From assembly GCA_016869875.1 (NCBI GenBank), contig VGDE01000003.1, positions 1 through 55,911 of the forward strand: DNA of 55,911 bases, written 5' to 3'. A program made the position numbers and the translations under genes. The notes under the pieces were generated by a model that worked only from the letters and a program-made list of their open reading frames with translations, was not told the origin of the DNA and searched no databases. How positions within the stretch are numbered: the first letter of the stretch is position 1; each line of letters opens with the position of its first letter. Positions 25,246-34,016 of the stretch are shown here, one piece after another. This DNA comes from Alphaproteobacteria bacterium. GTDB lineage: Bacteria; Pseudomonadota; Alphaproteobacteria; Rhodobacterales; Rhodobacteraceae.

Positions 25246-25629
25246 TCAGCAGGCTCTGCTCATCCTGTGCATTTCTGCCACCACGCGCTGTTCGTCATAA
25301 GGTTTGCCAAAGAACACACAATCGACGGGCAGTTTCATCGACCCCATTCCGGGCTTTCCGGAGGTCACGATAATATGGATAGGCGGCCAACGCTCCCGGA
25401 TGAGCGCAGCCAGCTTCAGGCCGTCCACGCCCCGCGGCATATCGACATCGGTGAAGACGATGCGGATATCGGGGCGGGTTTCCAGGATCCTGATCGCATC
25501 GGTGGCGTCGGTCGCCTCGACAGCCTCAAACCCGGCAGTCTCGACCATGTCGAGCGCAGCCATGCGCAGAATGGGCTCGTCTTCCACGACGAGCACAATC
25601 TGGCGTTTCAAAGGAGCATACTGGGCCAT
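25246..25629 (-). CDS. Response regulator receiver protein
   Basis: A 127-residue stand-alone receiver domain with the acidic pair Glu16-Asp17, phosphoacceptor Asp61 (VFTDVDMP), a Thr/Ser at TSGKPG, and the Lys of FFGKPYDE. All active residues are present. It begins 14 nt after the stop of the adjacent HWE kinase, same strand, so they likely form one operon. It would receive phosphate from that kinase. No output domain is attached. Confidence 0.9.
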   Translation of the reverse strand: MAQYAPLKRQIVLVVEDEPILRMAALDMVETAGFEAVEATDATDAIRILETRPDIRIVFTDVDMPRGVDGLKLAALIRERWPPIHIIVTSGKPGMGSMKLPVDCVFFGKPYDEQRVVAEMHRMSRAC

Positions 25630-25643
25630 CTGATCTTTCCGCG

Positions 25644-27674
25644 TCAGGGCTGCTGCATTTGAGACAGCGGTGCTTGCATGAAAGCCGTCAGGCCCGACGG
25701 ATCGTAACGAAGCTCCACGTCACCGGTTCCGATCAACCCCATGCTGATCAGTCTCGACCCGAAGCCTTTGCCGGATGGCTGCGAGGCCGGAGGGCCGCCC
25801 GTTTCCGTCCAGACCATGCTGAGCACGTCTTCGTCCGCTCCCGGCTCGATGGTCCAGGTGATCGATACCTGTCCGTCCGGCACGGACAAGGCGCCGTACT
25901 TGATGGCATTGGTTGCCATTTCGTGCAGCAACAGGGAAAGCGATAAGGTGGCCCTCGGTCCAATCTTCAGATTTGGGCCTTGCAGATGGATGCTCCCTGC
26001 CTGATCGAATGTTGAGAGCGTCGATCTGGCTACATCCGCGAGGTCGGCGGACACCCATCGGGTTTTGAGGAGGGCATCATGCGCACGCGACAGCGCGCCG
26101 ATGCGCCTGGTCAGTGCCGTCACGGCATCTCTCTCCGGGACCTCCCGGAGAGTTTGACTGGTGATCGCCTGAACGATTGCCAGGGTGTTCTTCATGCGAT
26201 GGCTGAGTTCCTCATTGAGGATATGTTGTTCATGTTCGGCCAGTACTCGCGCAATGGCCGCATGAGCTCTATCTCCGACTTGCCGGACGAGATGGATTTC
26301 CTCTGATGTCCATTCCCGCGCGTGAGCGTTCAGGATGAAGATGACCGTATCAAGGACACCGCGCACCATGATCGGCAGGTTCAGAAGAGCCCTGGCGTGA
26401 ATCGTTTCCAGACGATCGGCCTCGCTGGCGGTTCTCGGGTCATTCTGGACATCGGAAATGACCACGGTCTCGCCGCGCTTCAGATCCTCAATATAGGATC
26501 CAAACGATCTGAAATTATGAGAGCCAACGACGCTGGCCCCGTGGGCATCGTACCAGTCGACCGCGACATCAATCTTCTCCCTGTCCAGATCAACCTTACC
26601 GGAGCCAATGCAATTTCCGCCGATGGCCTTGGCCAGGCATGCCATTGCAGCCTTGGTAATCTCATCGGCATCGTTCAGGTCGCGTAGAGTTTCCCCAAGG
26701 TCGGCAAGGGCAGCAACCCGCCTTGTCTGGAGGACATGCTCCGTCACATCCGAGCCTTCCAGAAAGAGGCCGGTCACCGCCCCCTGTTCGTCCCGGGTCG
26801 GCTGACAGACGAAATCGACAAAGCGATCCTCCGGTGGGGCATCGGGATCGCTCTGGACTGCGTAATGGGCCCCTCTCTGCACAAACGGTGCCCCCGAACG
26901 GTAGGCTTCATCCAGCATCCTTCCATAACCCTGCCGTGCAGCGTCCGGCAGGGCTTCGGCAAAGCACTTTCCGATGAGCTGCCGGCTCCCGACCAACCGG
27001 CAATAAGCGGGATTCACCAGGTCGAAAACATGATCCGGACCTTTTAAGGTGGCCATGAAGCTCGGCGCCTGATCGAACATTGCGGCCAGCTCCACTTGCT
27101 CGTGCTCCGAGTGCCGTCGATGTCTTTCCGCCTGATCAAGCAGAGTGTCGCGATCAGCAATGATGCGTCGCATTTCCAAAAGGCTTATCACCTGCCGGGC
27201 AAGGGCTTTCAGGTCATCCGCCTGATCATCGGTCAGCCCCGCAGGCCGGGCGACATGGTCGATGACACAGATCATGCCGAGCGTCAGCCCCTCCGACGTA
27301 ATCAGCGGCGCTCCGGCATAAAAGCGTAAATGCGGCTCCTCCAAGACCAACAGATTTGAACAGGTGCGGGGGTCCAGGGTCAGATCAGGGATGATCAGAA
27401 GGTCGGGTTGCCCGATGGCATGCTTGCAGATGGACTGGCCGATCGGCGTTTCGCTGAAATCGAAGCCTACCCTGGCCTTGAACCATTGCCGCTCGCTCTC
27501 AATCAGGCTGATCAATGCAACGGGCGTATGGCAGAGCCGTTTGGCGAGACGGACGATGTCGTCGAAACCGAGTTCCGGCGTCGTGTCCAGAAGGTCTCGC
27601 GCACGGAGTGCGTCAAGGCGTTCACTCTCATCTGTCACGTTGACCGAGTCTGTAACCCATTGCTTGCGAGGCAA
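25644..27674 (-). CDS. HWE-family histidine kinase with GAF-PAS-GAF sensors
   Basis: A 676-residue soluble sensor kinase. A GAF domain lies at ~10-165 (SERQWFKARVGFDFSETPIG). A PAS domain follows at ~195-320 and a second GAF at ~335-470. The kinase core begins with ELSHRMKNTLAIVQAI, the His of the HWE-type phosphoacceptor, then a HATPase region (LSLLLHEMATNAIKYGALS). HWE kinases are typical of alphaproteobacteria, often light or stress sensors. No chromophore Cys was assigned. The start is an uncertain TTG at 27674; GTG at 27638 is another choice. The receiver gene 14 nt downstream is its likely partner. Confidence 0.88.
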   Translation of the reverse strand: MPRKQWVTDSVNVTDESERLDALRARDLLDTTPELGFDDIVRLAKRLCHTPVALISLIESERQWFKARVGFDFSETPIGQSICKHAIGQPDLLIIPDLTLDPRTCSNLLVLEEPHLRFYAGAPLITSEGLTLGMICVIDHVARPAGLTDDQADDLKALARQVISLLEMRRIIADRDTLLDQAERHRRHSEHEQVELAAMFDQAPSFMATLKGPDHVFDLVNPAYCRLVGSRQLIGKCFAEALPDAARQGYGRMLDEAYRSGAPFVQRGAHYAVQSDPDAPPEDRFVDFVCQPTRDEQGAVTGLFLEGSDVTEHVLQTRRVAALADLGETLRDLNDADEITKAAMACLAKAIGGNCIGSGKVDLDREKIDVAVDWYDAHGASVVGSHNFRSFGSYIEDLKRGETVVISDVQNDPRTASEADRLETIHARALLNLPIMVRGVLDTVIFILNAHAREWTSEEIHLVRQVGDRAHAAIARVLAEHEQHILNEELSHRMKNTLAIVQAITSQTLREVPERDAVTALTRRIGALSRAHDALLKTRWVSADLADVARSTLSTFDQAGSIHLQGPNLKIGPRATLSLSLLLHEMATNAIKYGALSVPDGQVSITWTIEPGADEDVLSMVWTETGGPPASQPSGKGFGSRLISMGLIGTGDVELRYDPSGLTAFMQAPLSQMQQP

Positions 27675-27830
27675 GGCATCTATCCATCCAAGAGTAATCG
27701 TACCCCCGCGTTAGCGGATATATCGGCCGTTGTCAGCGAACTATGGGTGCGCTTAATTAAAAGCAGCCCACCTCAATTTCCTCACTGAACAGGGATTCCG
27801 GAAACACCGAGCTGCATCTCAATAACAGGT

Positions 27831-28085
27831 CTAGGACAAAACATGCAGTGTAATCTGCCCGGAAATGCCGATACCAGTCTTCGCAGAAGCCAGGAAATAC
27901 TCGCCAGCCGTGAAGGTAATAGGTCCATCACCGGCGTCGACCAAAACTGTGGGAAGGCCCTGAAACGACTTGAGACCTGTATTCAGCCCAAGAAAGGTAA
28001 GTGTATAAGTTACCCCTACCCCACGCTCCAATCGCCCTTCAAACGGGCCGTGGTCGCCAATGTTAAATATGACGGCATTCATCAT
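27831..28085 (-). CDS. Small hypothetical beta-rich protein
   Basis: An 84-residue frame that I do not recognise. The composition is Gly/Thr/Val-rich (GVGVTYTLTFLGLN, GPITFTAGEYFLASA) and suggests a compact beta protein. There is no signal peptide. The ribosome-binding site is weak. It lies in an AT-richer island with the dehydrogenase gene, with 259 bp between them. Moderately likely to be a gene, unproven. Confidence 0.4.
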   Translation of the reverse strand: MMNAVIFNIGDHGPFEGRLERGVGVTYTLTFLGLNTGLKSFQGLPTVLVDAGDGPITFTAGEYFLASAKTGIGISGQITLHVLS

Positions 28086-28344
28086 TTATTCCATCTCATA
28101 CAGAAACAAAAAATTCACCCACCTATTCTTGGCCTATGCATTTACCATAAGTTGCGCTCCATATCCATATATCATCTGAAGATTGAAAAAGTTCATCCAA
28201 CTGCTGGTACATTACACATTTCTTGTACAGCAATACTTGCTGATATCTGGCATTATACTGAGGCCTTCCTACACATGACGATAACTCCTGCAATTGTGGG
28301 TGATATAATTTTCAATTTTGCGCGTTTAATTGTGGGAGATATTC

Positions 28345-29109
28345 TTGTCAAACGACCCCCAAGTTCATCTTGCCGTTGTTACAGGGGCAAGTGCCGGCTT
28401 GGGTCGGGCACTTTCTTATAGGCTCACAGAAAACGGCGTTCGTGTTGTTGGTCTGGCGCGGAATGCTACGGAGCTAGACATTACCGCTGAAAGATGTGGG
28501 CATGATATGTTCTTCCCGATGGTATGCAATGTCGCTGACAGCGAGAATGTGCATAAAGTGGCTGATGAGATAAAGGAAAAAATAGGGCATGTTAACATAT
28601 TAATTAATAATGCCGCCGTTTTGGACGATTATGATTTCCTCTCATCCGACACCCAGGTCATCAATAGCCAAATAATGACCAATCTATTGGGCCAGATAAA
28701 CTGCGCCAAGGCGTTCTTGCCACATATGTTTGCGCAAGACAAAGGCAGAATAGTGAATGTGGGAAGTTTTGCGGGAGAGAACCCTGTAAATGGCAATCTC
28801 GGTTATTCGGTCTCAAAAGCAGGTACACGCTGCTTTTCATTAGCCTTGGCACGTGAGCTCGAAATAAAGCTCCCCATCGTGATTGTGTCTGAGTGGATCC
28901 CTGGCATTCTAAGAACAAGATGCGGTCGTCCGGATGGAATTGATACTGATTTGGCAGCGCAGTGGGGTGTCAAACTTGCCCTTGATAGAAGGGTGGATAT
29001 TCATGGGAAGACATATTTGAAAGATAAGGAATTTGCCGGATCAATAAGCGCCAGGAAAAAAGTTTCAGACGCGGTTCTGTTATCTGTAGAACTTTTCCGA
29101 AAATTTTAA
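28345..29109 (+). CDS. Short-chain dehydrogenase/reductase
   Basis: A 254-residue SDR-family oxidoreductase. The cofactor-binding TGASAGLGRA lies near residue 15, NNAA near 95 and the catalytic YSVSK near 155, with Ser in VGSFAGE upstream. I chose the TTG at 28345, which follows GGGAG by 7 nt; the TTG at 28330 is in frame but has no such site. Base composition is clearly more AT-rich than the neighbours, with AT-rich codons, so this gene probably came from elsewhere. The substrate is unknown. No terminator was found. Confidence 0.85.
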   Translation: MSNDPQVHLAVVTGASAGLGRALSYRLTENGVRVVGLARNATELDITAERCGHDMFFPMVCNVADSENVHKVADEIKEKIGHVNILINNAAVLDDYDFLSSDTQVINSQIMTNLLGQINCAKAFLPHMFAQDKGRIVNVGSFAGENPVNGNLGYSVSKAGTRCFSLALARELEIKLPIVIVSEWIPGILRTRCGRPDGIDTDLAAQWGVKLALDRRVDIHGKTYLKDKEFAGSISARKKVSDAVLLSVELFRKF

Positions 29110-29199
29110 TTTGTTAAGTACCATTTTGAATGTAATCCATAGTGAAAATGTTTTCCTGCCTGCAAAGATCTGTTTCAAAACTATAGGGAGGTTACGGCT

Positions 29200-29589
29200 A
29201 TGAGACTGACGACAGTTACTGCTTCATGTTTAGCGCTCGGAGTTCTCGTGTCATGTGGCACCTCTGCTGAACGGTGCGAAGGACATGTTGCTGCAGAACA
29301 ACGGAATGTCGCGCGTCTTCTGCAGGAAGTAGAAGCGAATATTGCACGCGGATATGCCTATGAAACCAAACCTGCAGAGACAGCTGGGTTTCGCTTTTGC
29401 GCAGGCGGTTTTAGTCGTAGTAATGAAAGGCTGGGTATAGGCTATGCAAGTTGTTATGGGGATAATCAGACGATCCGACAACGTGTGGCCATTGATCCGA
29501 CGACCGAACTGCGCAAACGCGATGCGCTCCGCAGTCGACTTGAAGCGCTTTCTGAGGACAGAGCACCGCAATGCACTCGATATCGATAA
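29200..29589 (+). CDS. Hypothetical lipoprotein
   Basis: A 129-residue predicted lipoprotein. The signal peptide ends in a lipobox (LGVLVSCG), so Cys19 would be acylated. The mature part is helical, Ala/Glu/Arg-rich, with four more Cys. A GGGAGG site lies 8 nt before the ATG. I do not recognise the family. It is in the same AT-rich island as the dehydrogenase, with a 280-bp gene-free stretch beyond it (29590-29869). Confidence 0.6.
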   Translation: MRLTTVTASCLALGVLVSCGTSAERCEGHVAAEQRNVARLLQEVEANIARGYAYETKPAETAGFRFCAGGFSRSNERLGIGYASCYGDNQTIRQRVAIDPTTELRKRDALRSRLEALSEDRAPQCTRYR

Positions 29590-29869
29590 TCAATCTGCCT
29601 TTACTTATGCAGGTTGATGCTGGCCGCCCTATTTCGCGGTTTGCGACGCGTGAAATTTTATATTAATACGGATGTAAGAATAAAACATCCTAAGTTTTCT
29701 GCCGCGCAGGCTGTTATAGTTACAAAAGGTTACACTATTTTTTATAATATTTCATTCTCCTGCGAGCTTACGCGCAGTTCCATGTGACCTATATTGCTTT
29801 ATGGCAGTGTTTTCTTGTGGCCTGACGGCGTTCTGCCGGCGTTTGAAGATGCGATAAGCGGTGGGTCTG

Positions 29870-30256
29870 GACAGCAAAATGATCTGGGAAATCAAAAAAG
29901 CGGCAAGCGATGGTTTCCCCGCTGGTGATGTCCTCTGCCTCAAGCTCGATGCCATCAGTGGCAAGGATGAACCTGGCCTGGGCGCGGGCTCGGCTGTCAG
30001 AAGGCTGGCCCTAAGAGCGGCCAGCGCTTCAGCCACAGCGCCAGGCGCGCAGGCCGCCAGGTGGACGTTATCTGTCTGGAGAACACCGCCCCACGGGCCT
30101 GCAAAATCCGACTTGTTGGTCCCGTCCGCTGCGGAGCCGCTTGGTCGTCGTATCCTTGTTCCCAAAGGCGGTCAGGAAGGCATAAGTAAATTCGGCGGGG
30201 TCGAAGGGCTGCTCTGCCAGTTGGGAGATGGCCTGTTTAATCTCGACGGCGTTCAT
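29870..30256 (-). pseudogene. Type IIL (MmeI-like) DNA methyltransferase, frameshifted N-terminal fragment
   Basis: Three consecutive minus-strand frames together read as the N-terminus of a large MmeI-like restriction-methylation enzyme. The first holds AVEIKQAISQLAEQPFDPAE and FGNKDTTTKRLRSG. The second holds NKSDFAGPWGGVLQTDNVHL. The third holds ARFILATDGIELEAEDITSG and FFDFPDHFA. Two frameshifts separate them and the rest of the gene (some 800 residues normally) is missing. The ATG at 30256 overlaps the end of the adjacent vapC-like remnant. The family identity is from remembered conserved text, not a search. Confidence 0.7.
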
Positions 30257-30680
30257 TCAGCATTCCGAGGATTGATCAGATCTATGCCACAGCCCTCGAA
30301 GTCGGGTGTGTTCCGGGTGGCAACAGGTGCGCCGTGGGCATGCGCTATTGCGGCGATCTGGCAGTCGGCCTGCAGGATTGGGCAGCCGGCAGCACGCCGT
30401 CCCGCTGCGATGATTGCATAGGATTGCGCAGCGACACTGTCGAAGGGCAGAATGCGGCCCGCCATATCCTCACGAAGGATATGATCAACAGCATCAATCA
30501 GGGTGGTGCGCCGCTTCCCCGCAGGCATGATGGCCACGCCATGACGAAGCTGGCTTCGGAAATTGCTGTCAGGTAAACACTTTGGCCGTCTTGCTGAGAA
30601 AGCCACCGTTCAACACGAGGCTCAGGCTCAGGGCGCAACAGCTCGGAGACCACGTTCGTGTCAACGATGATCATGCTCAC
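30253..30680 (-). pseudogene. vapC: VapC-type PIN toxin, frameshifted
   Basis: A PIN-domain toxin split by one frameshift. The 5' part reads SMIIVDTNVVSELLRPEPEP to YLTAISEAS. The 3' part, in another frame, reads LRHGVAIMPAGKRRTTLIDA and QADCQIAAIAHAHGAPVATR, ending FEGCGIDLINPRNAE. Near 30550 a missing base (GCCAGCTT where GCCGAGCTT is expected) accounts for the break. The first Asp (VDTN) and the later ADCQIAA remain. The toxin is probably inactive, while the antitoxin upstream is intact. A sequencing error cannot be excluded. Confidence 0.8.
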
Positions 30681-30925
30681 GCCTGATCAAACGCTGGCGG
30701 GTCTCTCATGGGTTCTCGCGGCGGCAGATCCAGCGTGACCCCTCCAAGAGGCGCAACACGGGTTCGGATAGCCGCGGCGAGATTATGAGCAGGCTTCGCC
30801 TCCCCCACAACTTCTCGAAGGATCTCGCGGGCCTCCTCCTCCATGGAGCGCCCATGCTCAGCAGCGCGGATACGCAACCGACGCTTGACGTCATCCTGAA
30901 GGTTTCTGATTGTAATGCTGGCCAT
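30677..30925 (-). CDS. vapB: VapB/FitA-type antitoxin
   Basis: An 82-residue ribbon-helix-helix antitoxin. ASITIRNLQDDVKRRLRIRA is the DNA-binding strand and helix, followed by GRSMEEEAREILREVVG. The C-terminal tail would bind the toxin. The ATG at 30925 follows GGAGG. Its stop overlaps the start of the broken vapC (ATGA type). With the toxin frameshifted it may be an orphan antitoxin still repressing its own operon. Confidence 0.85.
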   Translation of the reverse strand: MASITIRNLQDDVKRRLRIRAAEHGRSMEEEAREILREVVGEAKPAHNLAAAIRTRVAPLGGVTLDLPPREPMRDPPAFDQA

Positions 30926-31160
30926 GGTAACCTCCGCATAGGATGTCATCATCGCATGCAACGCTATCGCAATCAATGACAGGCATTTTGCTCGGGGTGT
31001 GTCTGTACGTTCTCCCGTGGGCGTTCTACCTAGCGCGAAACTGCAAAAAAACTTTAGCCTGTATGAAGATGTTGCAGCTTACCAAACCGGACGCGGTTAA
31101 GCCGATCACCATAGAGATGGACACTCGCAATGCCGCACAAAAGCAAATTCGCTTTATGAT

Positions 31161-31811
31161 GTGGAGAATAAGCTTATCATCATTCCGGCAGACTGCCTCC
31201 CTGCCCCTGATATGCCGCGCGGCTTGCCTGATAGCCGCCAGCTTACCTATCGCAAGATGTTAAGCGACAGCCTTCCCATGGCACGGCTGAATGACATGGT
31301 GGCAGACCTCAGAGCCAAAGGTCGCGGGGCCGTTCCAGACTTCGATTCGCTGGACGGCGGCGTAAGAGCCCGCATCCTCTTTCTTATGGAGAAGCCTGGT
31401 CCCATGACAGACGCCGATCGGCCAGGTCGAGCCGGTTCCGGTTTCATCTCCCGCGACAACGATGACGAGAGCGCGGCCGCCACGTTCACTTTCATGCAGC
31501 AAATACCGATCATGCGAAATGAGACGCTCATCTGGAACGCGATACCTTGGTGGAATGGCAGAATAAAGGTGACGCCCGAGGAGTGGCGAGTTGGGCTGCT
31601 GCGTTTGGAGGTGTTGTTGAATCTACTGCCCCGCCTTCAAAGCGTGGTTCTTGTCGGTAGGAAGGCCGCGCGTGCTGCGAATATGCTGGCAATGCGAGAT
31701 CTGAGGGTCTGGCACTCGGCCCATCCCTCACCACGTGTAAAAGCGCGATACCCTGATCAGCATGCGGCCATTCCCGGCATCTGGGCCAAGGCAGTGACCT
31801 CACTCAATTAA
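31161..31811 (+). CDS. Uracil-DNA glycosylase family protein
   Basis: A 216-residue protein of the uracil-DNA glycosylase superfamily. The recognisable parts are LFLMEKPGPMTD, the GSGFISRDNDD stretch, NAIPWWNG (the water-activating loop region) and the C-terminal SAHPSPRVK (the His of the leucine/HPS motif). The family removes uracil or related bases, though some members have other functions. The only in-frame start before the conserved region is GTG at 31161, with no clear ribosome-binding site; an ATG at 31257 is a shorter option. It stands alone on the plus strand. Confidence 0.72.
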   Translation: MENKLIIIPADCLPAPDMPRGLPDSRQLTYRKMLSDSLPMARLNDMVADLRAKGRGAVPDFDSLDGGVRARILFLMEKPGPMTDADRPGRAGSGFISRDNDDESAAATFTFMQQIPIMRNETLIWNAIPWWNGRIKVTPEEWRVGLLRLEVLLNLLPRLQSVVLVGRKAARAANMLAMRDLRVWHSAHPSPRVKARYPDQHAAIPGIWAKAVTSLN

Positions 31812-31934
31812 GAGATTGCCAAATTGAGGCTGCTAGATGGGCTCATCACGTTACATAGTAATCAGATTTATGACTCGGGAACCGTTTGGCGCAGCCGGGG
31901 ATTGGCATGTCTCATCATAGTGCCGACCTTTGCC

Positions 31935-32204
31935 ATGCAGTACGTCATCTACGATCCACACCGCCGTGGCTTCTGGAAGAGCCCTACCAAAGTAGTGCCG
32001 TCCCCGGACAAGGCAAAGGTATGGGGTCAGCTTTCAGCCGCTATCGCACAGGCATCAATTGCCAACCGCAGTCGCAATGTGCCGGATCACCAAGTGCCGA
32101 GCCCACACCATTGCGATCTGCCAGACTTCGTGGTTCGCGGGTATGACGACTGTTGGATGTGTATGGAGACCCATAGTGCGCCTCCACATCACTTTCTGAG
32201 CTGA
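31935..32204 (+). CDS. Hypothetical protein, small
   Basis: An 89-residue frame starting MQYVIYDPHRRGFWKSPT. The opening resembles small plasmid proteins of unknown function that begin with a similar YDPHxRGFWKS stretch; this is recollection. The rest is polar with no clear domain. The ribosome-binding site is weak and the frame is open further upstream. It lies between the glycosylase gene and luxR. The C-terminal part (residues ~65-89) may be non-coding. Low confidence. Confidence 0.35.
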   Translation: MQYVIYDPHRRGFWKSPTKVVPSPDKAKVWGQLSAAIAQASIANRSRNVPDHQVPSPHHCDLPDFVVRGYDDCWMCMETHSAPPHHFLS

Positions 32205-32261
32205 GGCTAGCTCAATGCCCCCCCTACCCTTCCCATCACACATGACTAATTCTGCTGGATT

Positions 32262-32888
32262 TCAGATAATTCCCATCTGAGAGGCACGTGCGACTGCGCT
32301 GACTGAATTTGGTGCCCGGAGTTTGACCTGCGCCGTAGATAGTCGCTGTCTCAATGCCGACCGGCTGATGTGCAAAGTCTCAGCGGCATCATCTTGGTTG
32401 GCTCCCCCCTTGATCGAGGCCAGTGCGTCAATCTCGCCCTGGGTCAGCCCAATGGTTTTCCAATAGCTTGTGAAAAGGTTTGCCCATGCCTTCACACGAC
32501 CCATCAGCAGTTCCATTTCTGCGTCAGTCAGTTCCCGGTCGTTTCGGGCGATGGAAAGGAATGACCGTTTGCCTTTCACCACTTCAACAAATGTGGCGCC
32601 ATAGACAAGACCGTGGGTGGCTGCGTCAGTCATCACGCCCCGCAGATCGGGAAGGCTGCACTCTGACCAGCGGATCATTCCTGTGCGGGCCATGGTCCAA
32701 ACGGTCATGGGATCGCCAAAAAAGTAGTTCTCCTGTTCGTACTTTTTTGTCCAAGCGTCGGAATAGCGGTTGAGGCAGAAATCAGGTTTTCCGAATTTTA
32801 GGCCAAGGCCGAGGATAAAACCTCCGTTGCCGATCCGTTCGAGGACAGCAAGTTCATCTTCATGATTCGGGATCACGATTTCAATCAT
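32262..32888 (-). CDS. luxR: LuxR-family quorum-sensing regulator
   Basis: A 208-residue LuxR-type regulator. The autoinducer-binding domain has the invariant residues in correct spacing: Trp46, Tyr50, Asp59-Pro60 and Trp74 (compare TraR Trp57, Tyr61, Asp70-Pro71 and Trp85). The C-terminal helix-turn-helix runs from LTQGEIDALASIKG to LHISRSALRQRLSTAQVKL. It should bind acyl-homoserine lactone and control target promoters. The luxI gene lies nearby, divergent, separated by one small gene. In many Rhizobiaceae such pairs control conjugation, which fits the virB operon downstream. Confidence 0.92.
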   Translation of the reverse strand: MIEIVIPNHEDELAVLERIGNGGFILGLGLKFGKPDFCLNRYSDAWTKKYEQENYFFGDPMTVWTMARTGMIRWSECSLPDLRGVMTDAATHGLVYGATFVEVVKGKRSFLSIARNDRELTDAEMELLMGRVKAWANLFTSYWKTIGLTQGEIDALASIKGGANQDDAAETLHISRSALRQRLSTAQVKLRAPNSVSAVARASQMGII

Positions 32889-33018
32889 TTCAAGCCTGTC
32901 AAGAAAAAAATGCGTTTTGCACTAATCAACTGACCAAAAGGACATGTTGGTGTCAATGGTTAATTTCACGCCCTAAGTGATGCTCAAGCAAACCGGCAAA
33001 ATGCCATAGGAGGGACAG

Positions 33019-33273
33019 ATGACCGACTTAACCGCCAAGGTGCGCCCGAGGGGCGTGGTTATCTCCGCCGAGGCAAACTTTACTGCCGACATGGCTCAGA
33101 ACCTGATGTCGATGTTTGCCCATCTACAGGAAGGCCAAGAGATCACCGTCAAGTTCTCAAACAAGGGCGTGTGGGCCGTTACGCCGGAAGGCATCCGCCT
33201 GTTCATCGGCTCAACAGAAGTTTTCGAGGTAGGTACCAATGGTCAAGATGCAGCCAAGCCGCATGTTCAGTGA
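33019..33273 (+). CDS. Hypothetical protein between luxR and luxI
   Basis: An 84-residue soluble protein I do not recognise. Starts MTDLTAKVRPRGVVISAEAN, preceded by AGGAGGGA. No membrane segment. It overlaps the luxI start by 35 nt in another frame, so both should be co-translated. The middle (FAHLQEGQEITVKFSNKGVW) looks like a small beta-alpha protein. A role in modulating the quorum circuit is possible but is inference from position only. Confidence 0.65.
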   Translation: MTDLTAKVRPRGVVISAEANFTADMAQNLMSMFAHLQEGQEITVKFSNKGVWAVTPEGIRLFIGSTEVFEVGTNGQDAAKPHVQ

Positions 33274-33868
33274 CGCGGCCCGTGACGGCTATCAGGTCGA
33301 GGTTATCCGCTGCCCGGAGGACTTGGACAGGTGGCATCTGGTCAATGACTATTTGAAATTGCGCAAGCAGATTTTCGTGGATCGTCTGGAATGGCCGCTG
33401 TTTCACGCGGAAGATCTGGAGTTCGAACAGTATGACTCCTTTAACACGATCTATGTTGTGGCAACGCTGAACGGTGTTGTGGTCGGAGGGGCAAGACTGC
33501 GCCGCACCGACCAGATCAGCGGCACCGGGCAAATCCAGTATAGCTACATGATCCGCGATGCCTGCCTGGGCGTACTTCCCGGCTTGCCGCAGGAGCTGTG
33601 CCACGCGCTTCCGCCTATGAATGAAAGGGTCTGGGAGATTACGCGTATGGTCGTCACCGGGTCGCGCGATGTGTCTCGGATGATCCTTGCCAAGATCAAC
33701 ACGTTCTTGGGCGAGGAAGGAGCTGACACTGTTCTGTTCCTCGGATCGCCAGCGTTCCAGCGCATGGCAAACTCTCTGTCGTGGCCGGTCAAGCAGCTCG
33801 GACCTGTCGCCAGCAACTCCGAAGGATCGTTCCAGGTCTTCGAGTGTCCTGTACGTGAACTGGGCTAA
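33239..33868 (+). CDS. luxI: Acyl-homoserine-lactone synthase (LuxI family)
   Basis: A 209-residue LuxI-type synthase that would make acyl-homoserine lactones from S-adenosylmethionine and acyl carrier protein. Core motifs: RKQIFVDRLEW, the acidic YDSFN with its Asp, VGGARLRRT and WEITRMVV with the Glu-Arg pair. The ATG at 33239 follows GAGGTAGG by 5 nt. It lies downstream of the small gene and divergent to luxR. The signal product cannot be predicted from the sequence. It probably provides the cell-density signal for the transfer operon. Confidence 0.95.
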   Translation: MVKMQPSRMFSDAARDGYQVEVIRCPEDLDRWHLVNDYLKLRKQIFVDRLEWPLFHAEDLEFEQYDSFNTIYVVATLNGVVVGGARLRRTDQISGTGQIQYSYMIRDACLGVLPGLPQELCHALPPMNERVWEITRMVVTGSRDVSRMILAKINTFLGEEGADTVLFLGSPAFQRMANSLSWPVKQLGPVASNSEGSFQVFECPVRELG

Positions 33869-33875
33869 AACAATT

Positions 33876-33926
33876 CAACAATGTTAAACAAACAATTTAT
33901 TTATGTTGAGGTTTGTTGAAATGTTG
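33876..33926. promoter_or_regulatory. AT-rich imperfect dyad upstream of the virB operon
   Basis: In the 148-bp gap between luxI and the first virB-region gene, CAACAATGTTAAACAAAC (33876-33893) is an imperfect inverted match to GTTTGTTGAAATGTTG (33911-33926), separated by an AT run. It could be a regulator-binding site or promoter element. It does not resemble a classic lux box. Confidence 0.35.
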
Positions 33927-34016
33927 TCTATGAAGGTGGTGATCTAGTTAAATCCAACTAGTGCGGGCAACCCAACATAGTGCATCAAGGCACCTGTCAG
34001 CGAGCAGGAGCCCCTA

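Noticed and set aside
27843..28421. A 192-codon plus-strand frame before the dehydrogenase
   Set aside because: Its end runs through the dehydrogenase gene in a wrong frame, and the remainder shows no protein-like pattern.
32889..33018. lux box upstream of the luxI unit
   Set aside because: Only a weak dyad (TGACCAA / TTGGTGTCA near 32931-32955) is present and does not match the usual 18-20 bp palindrome.
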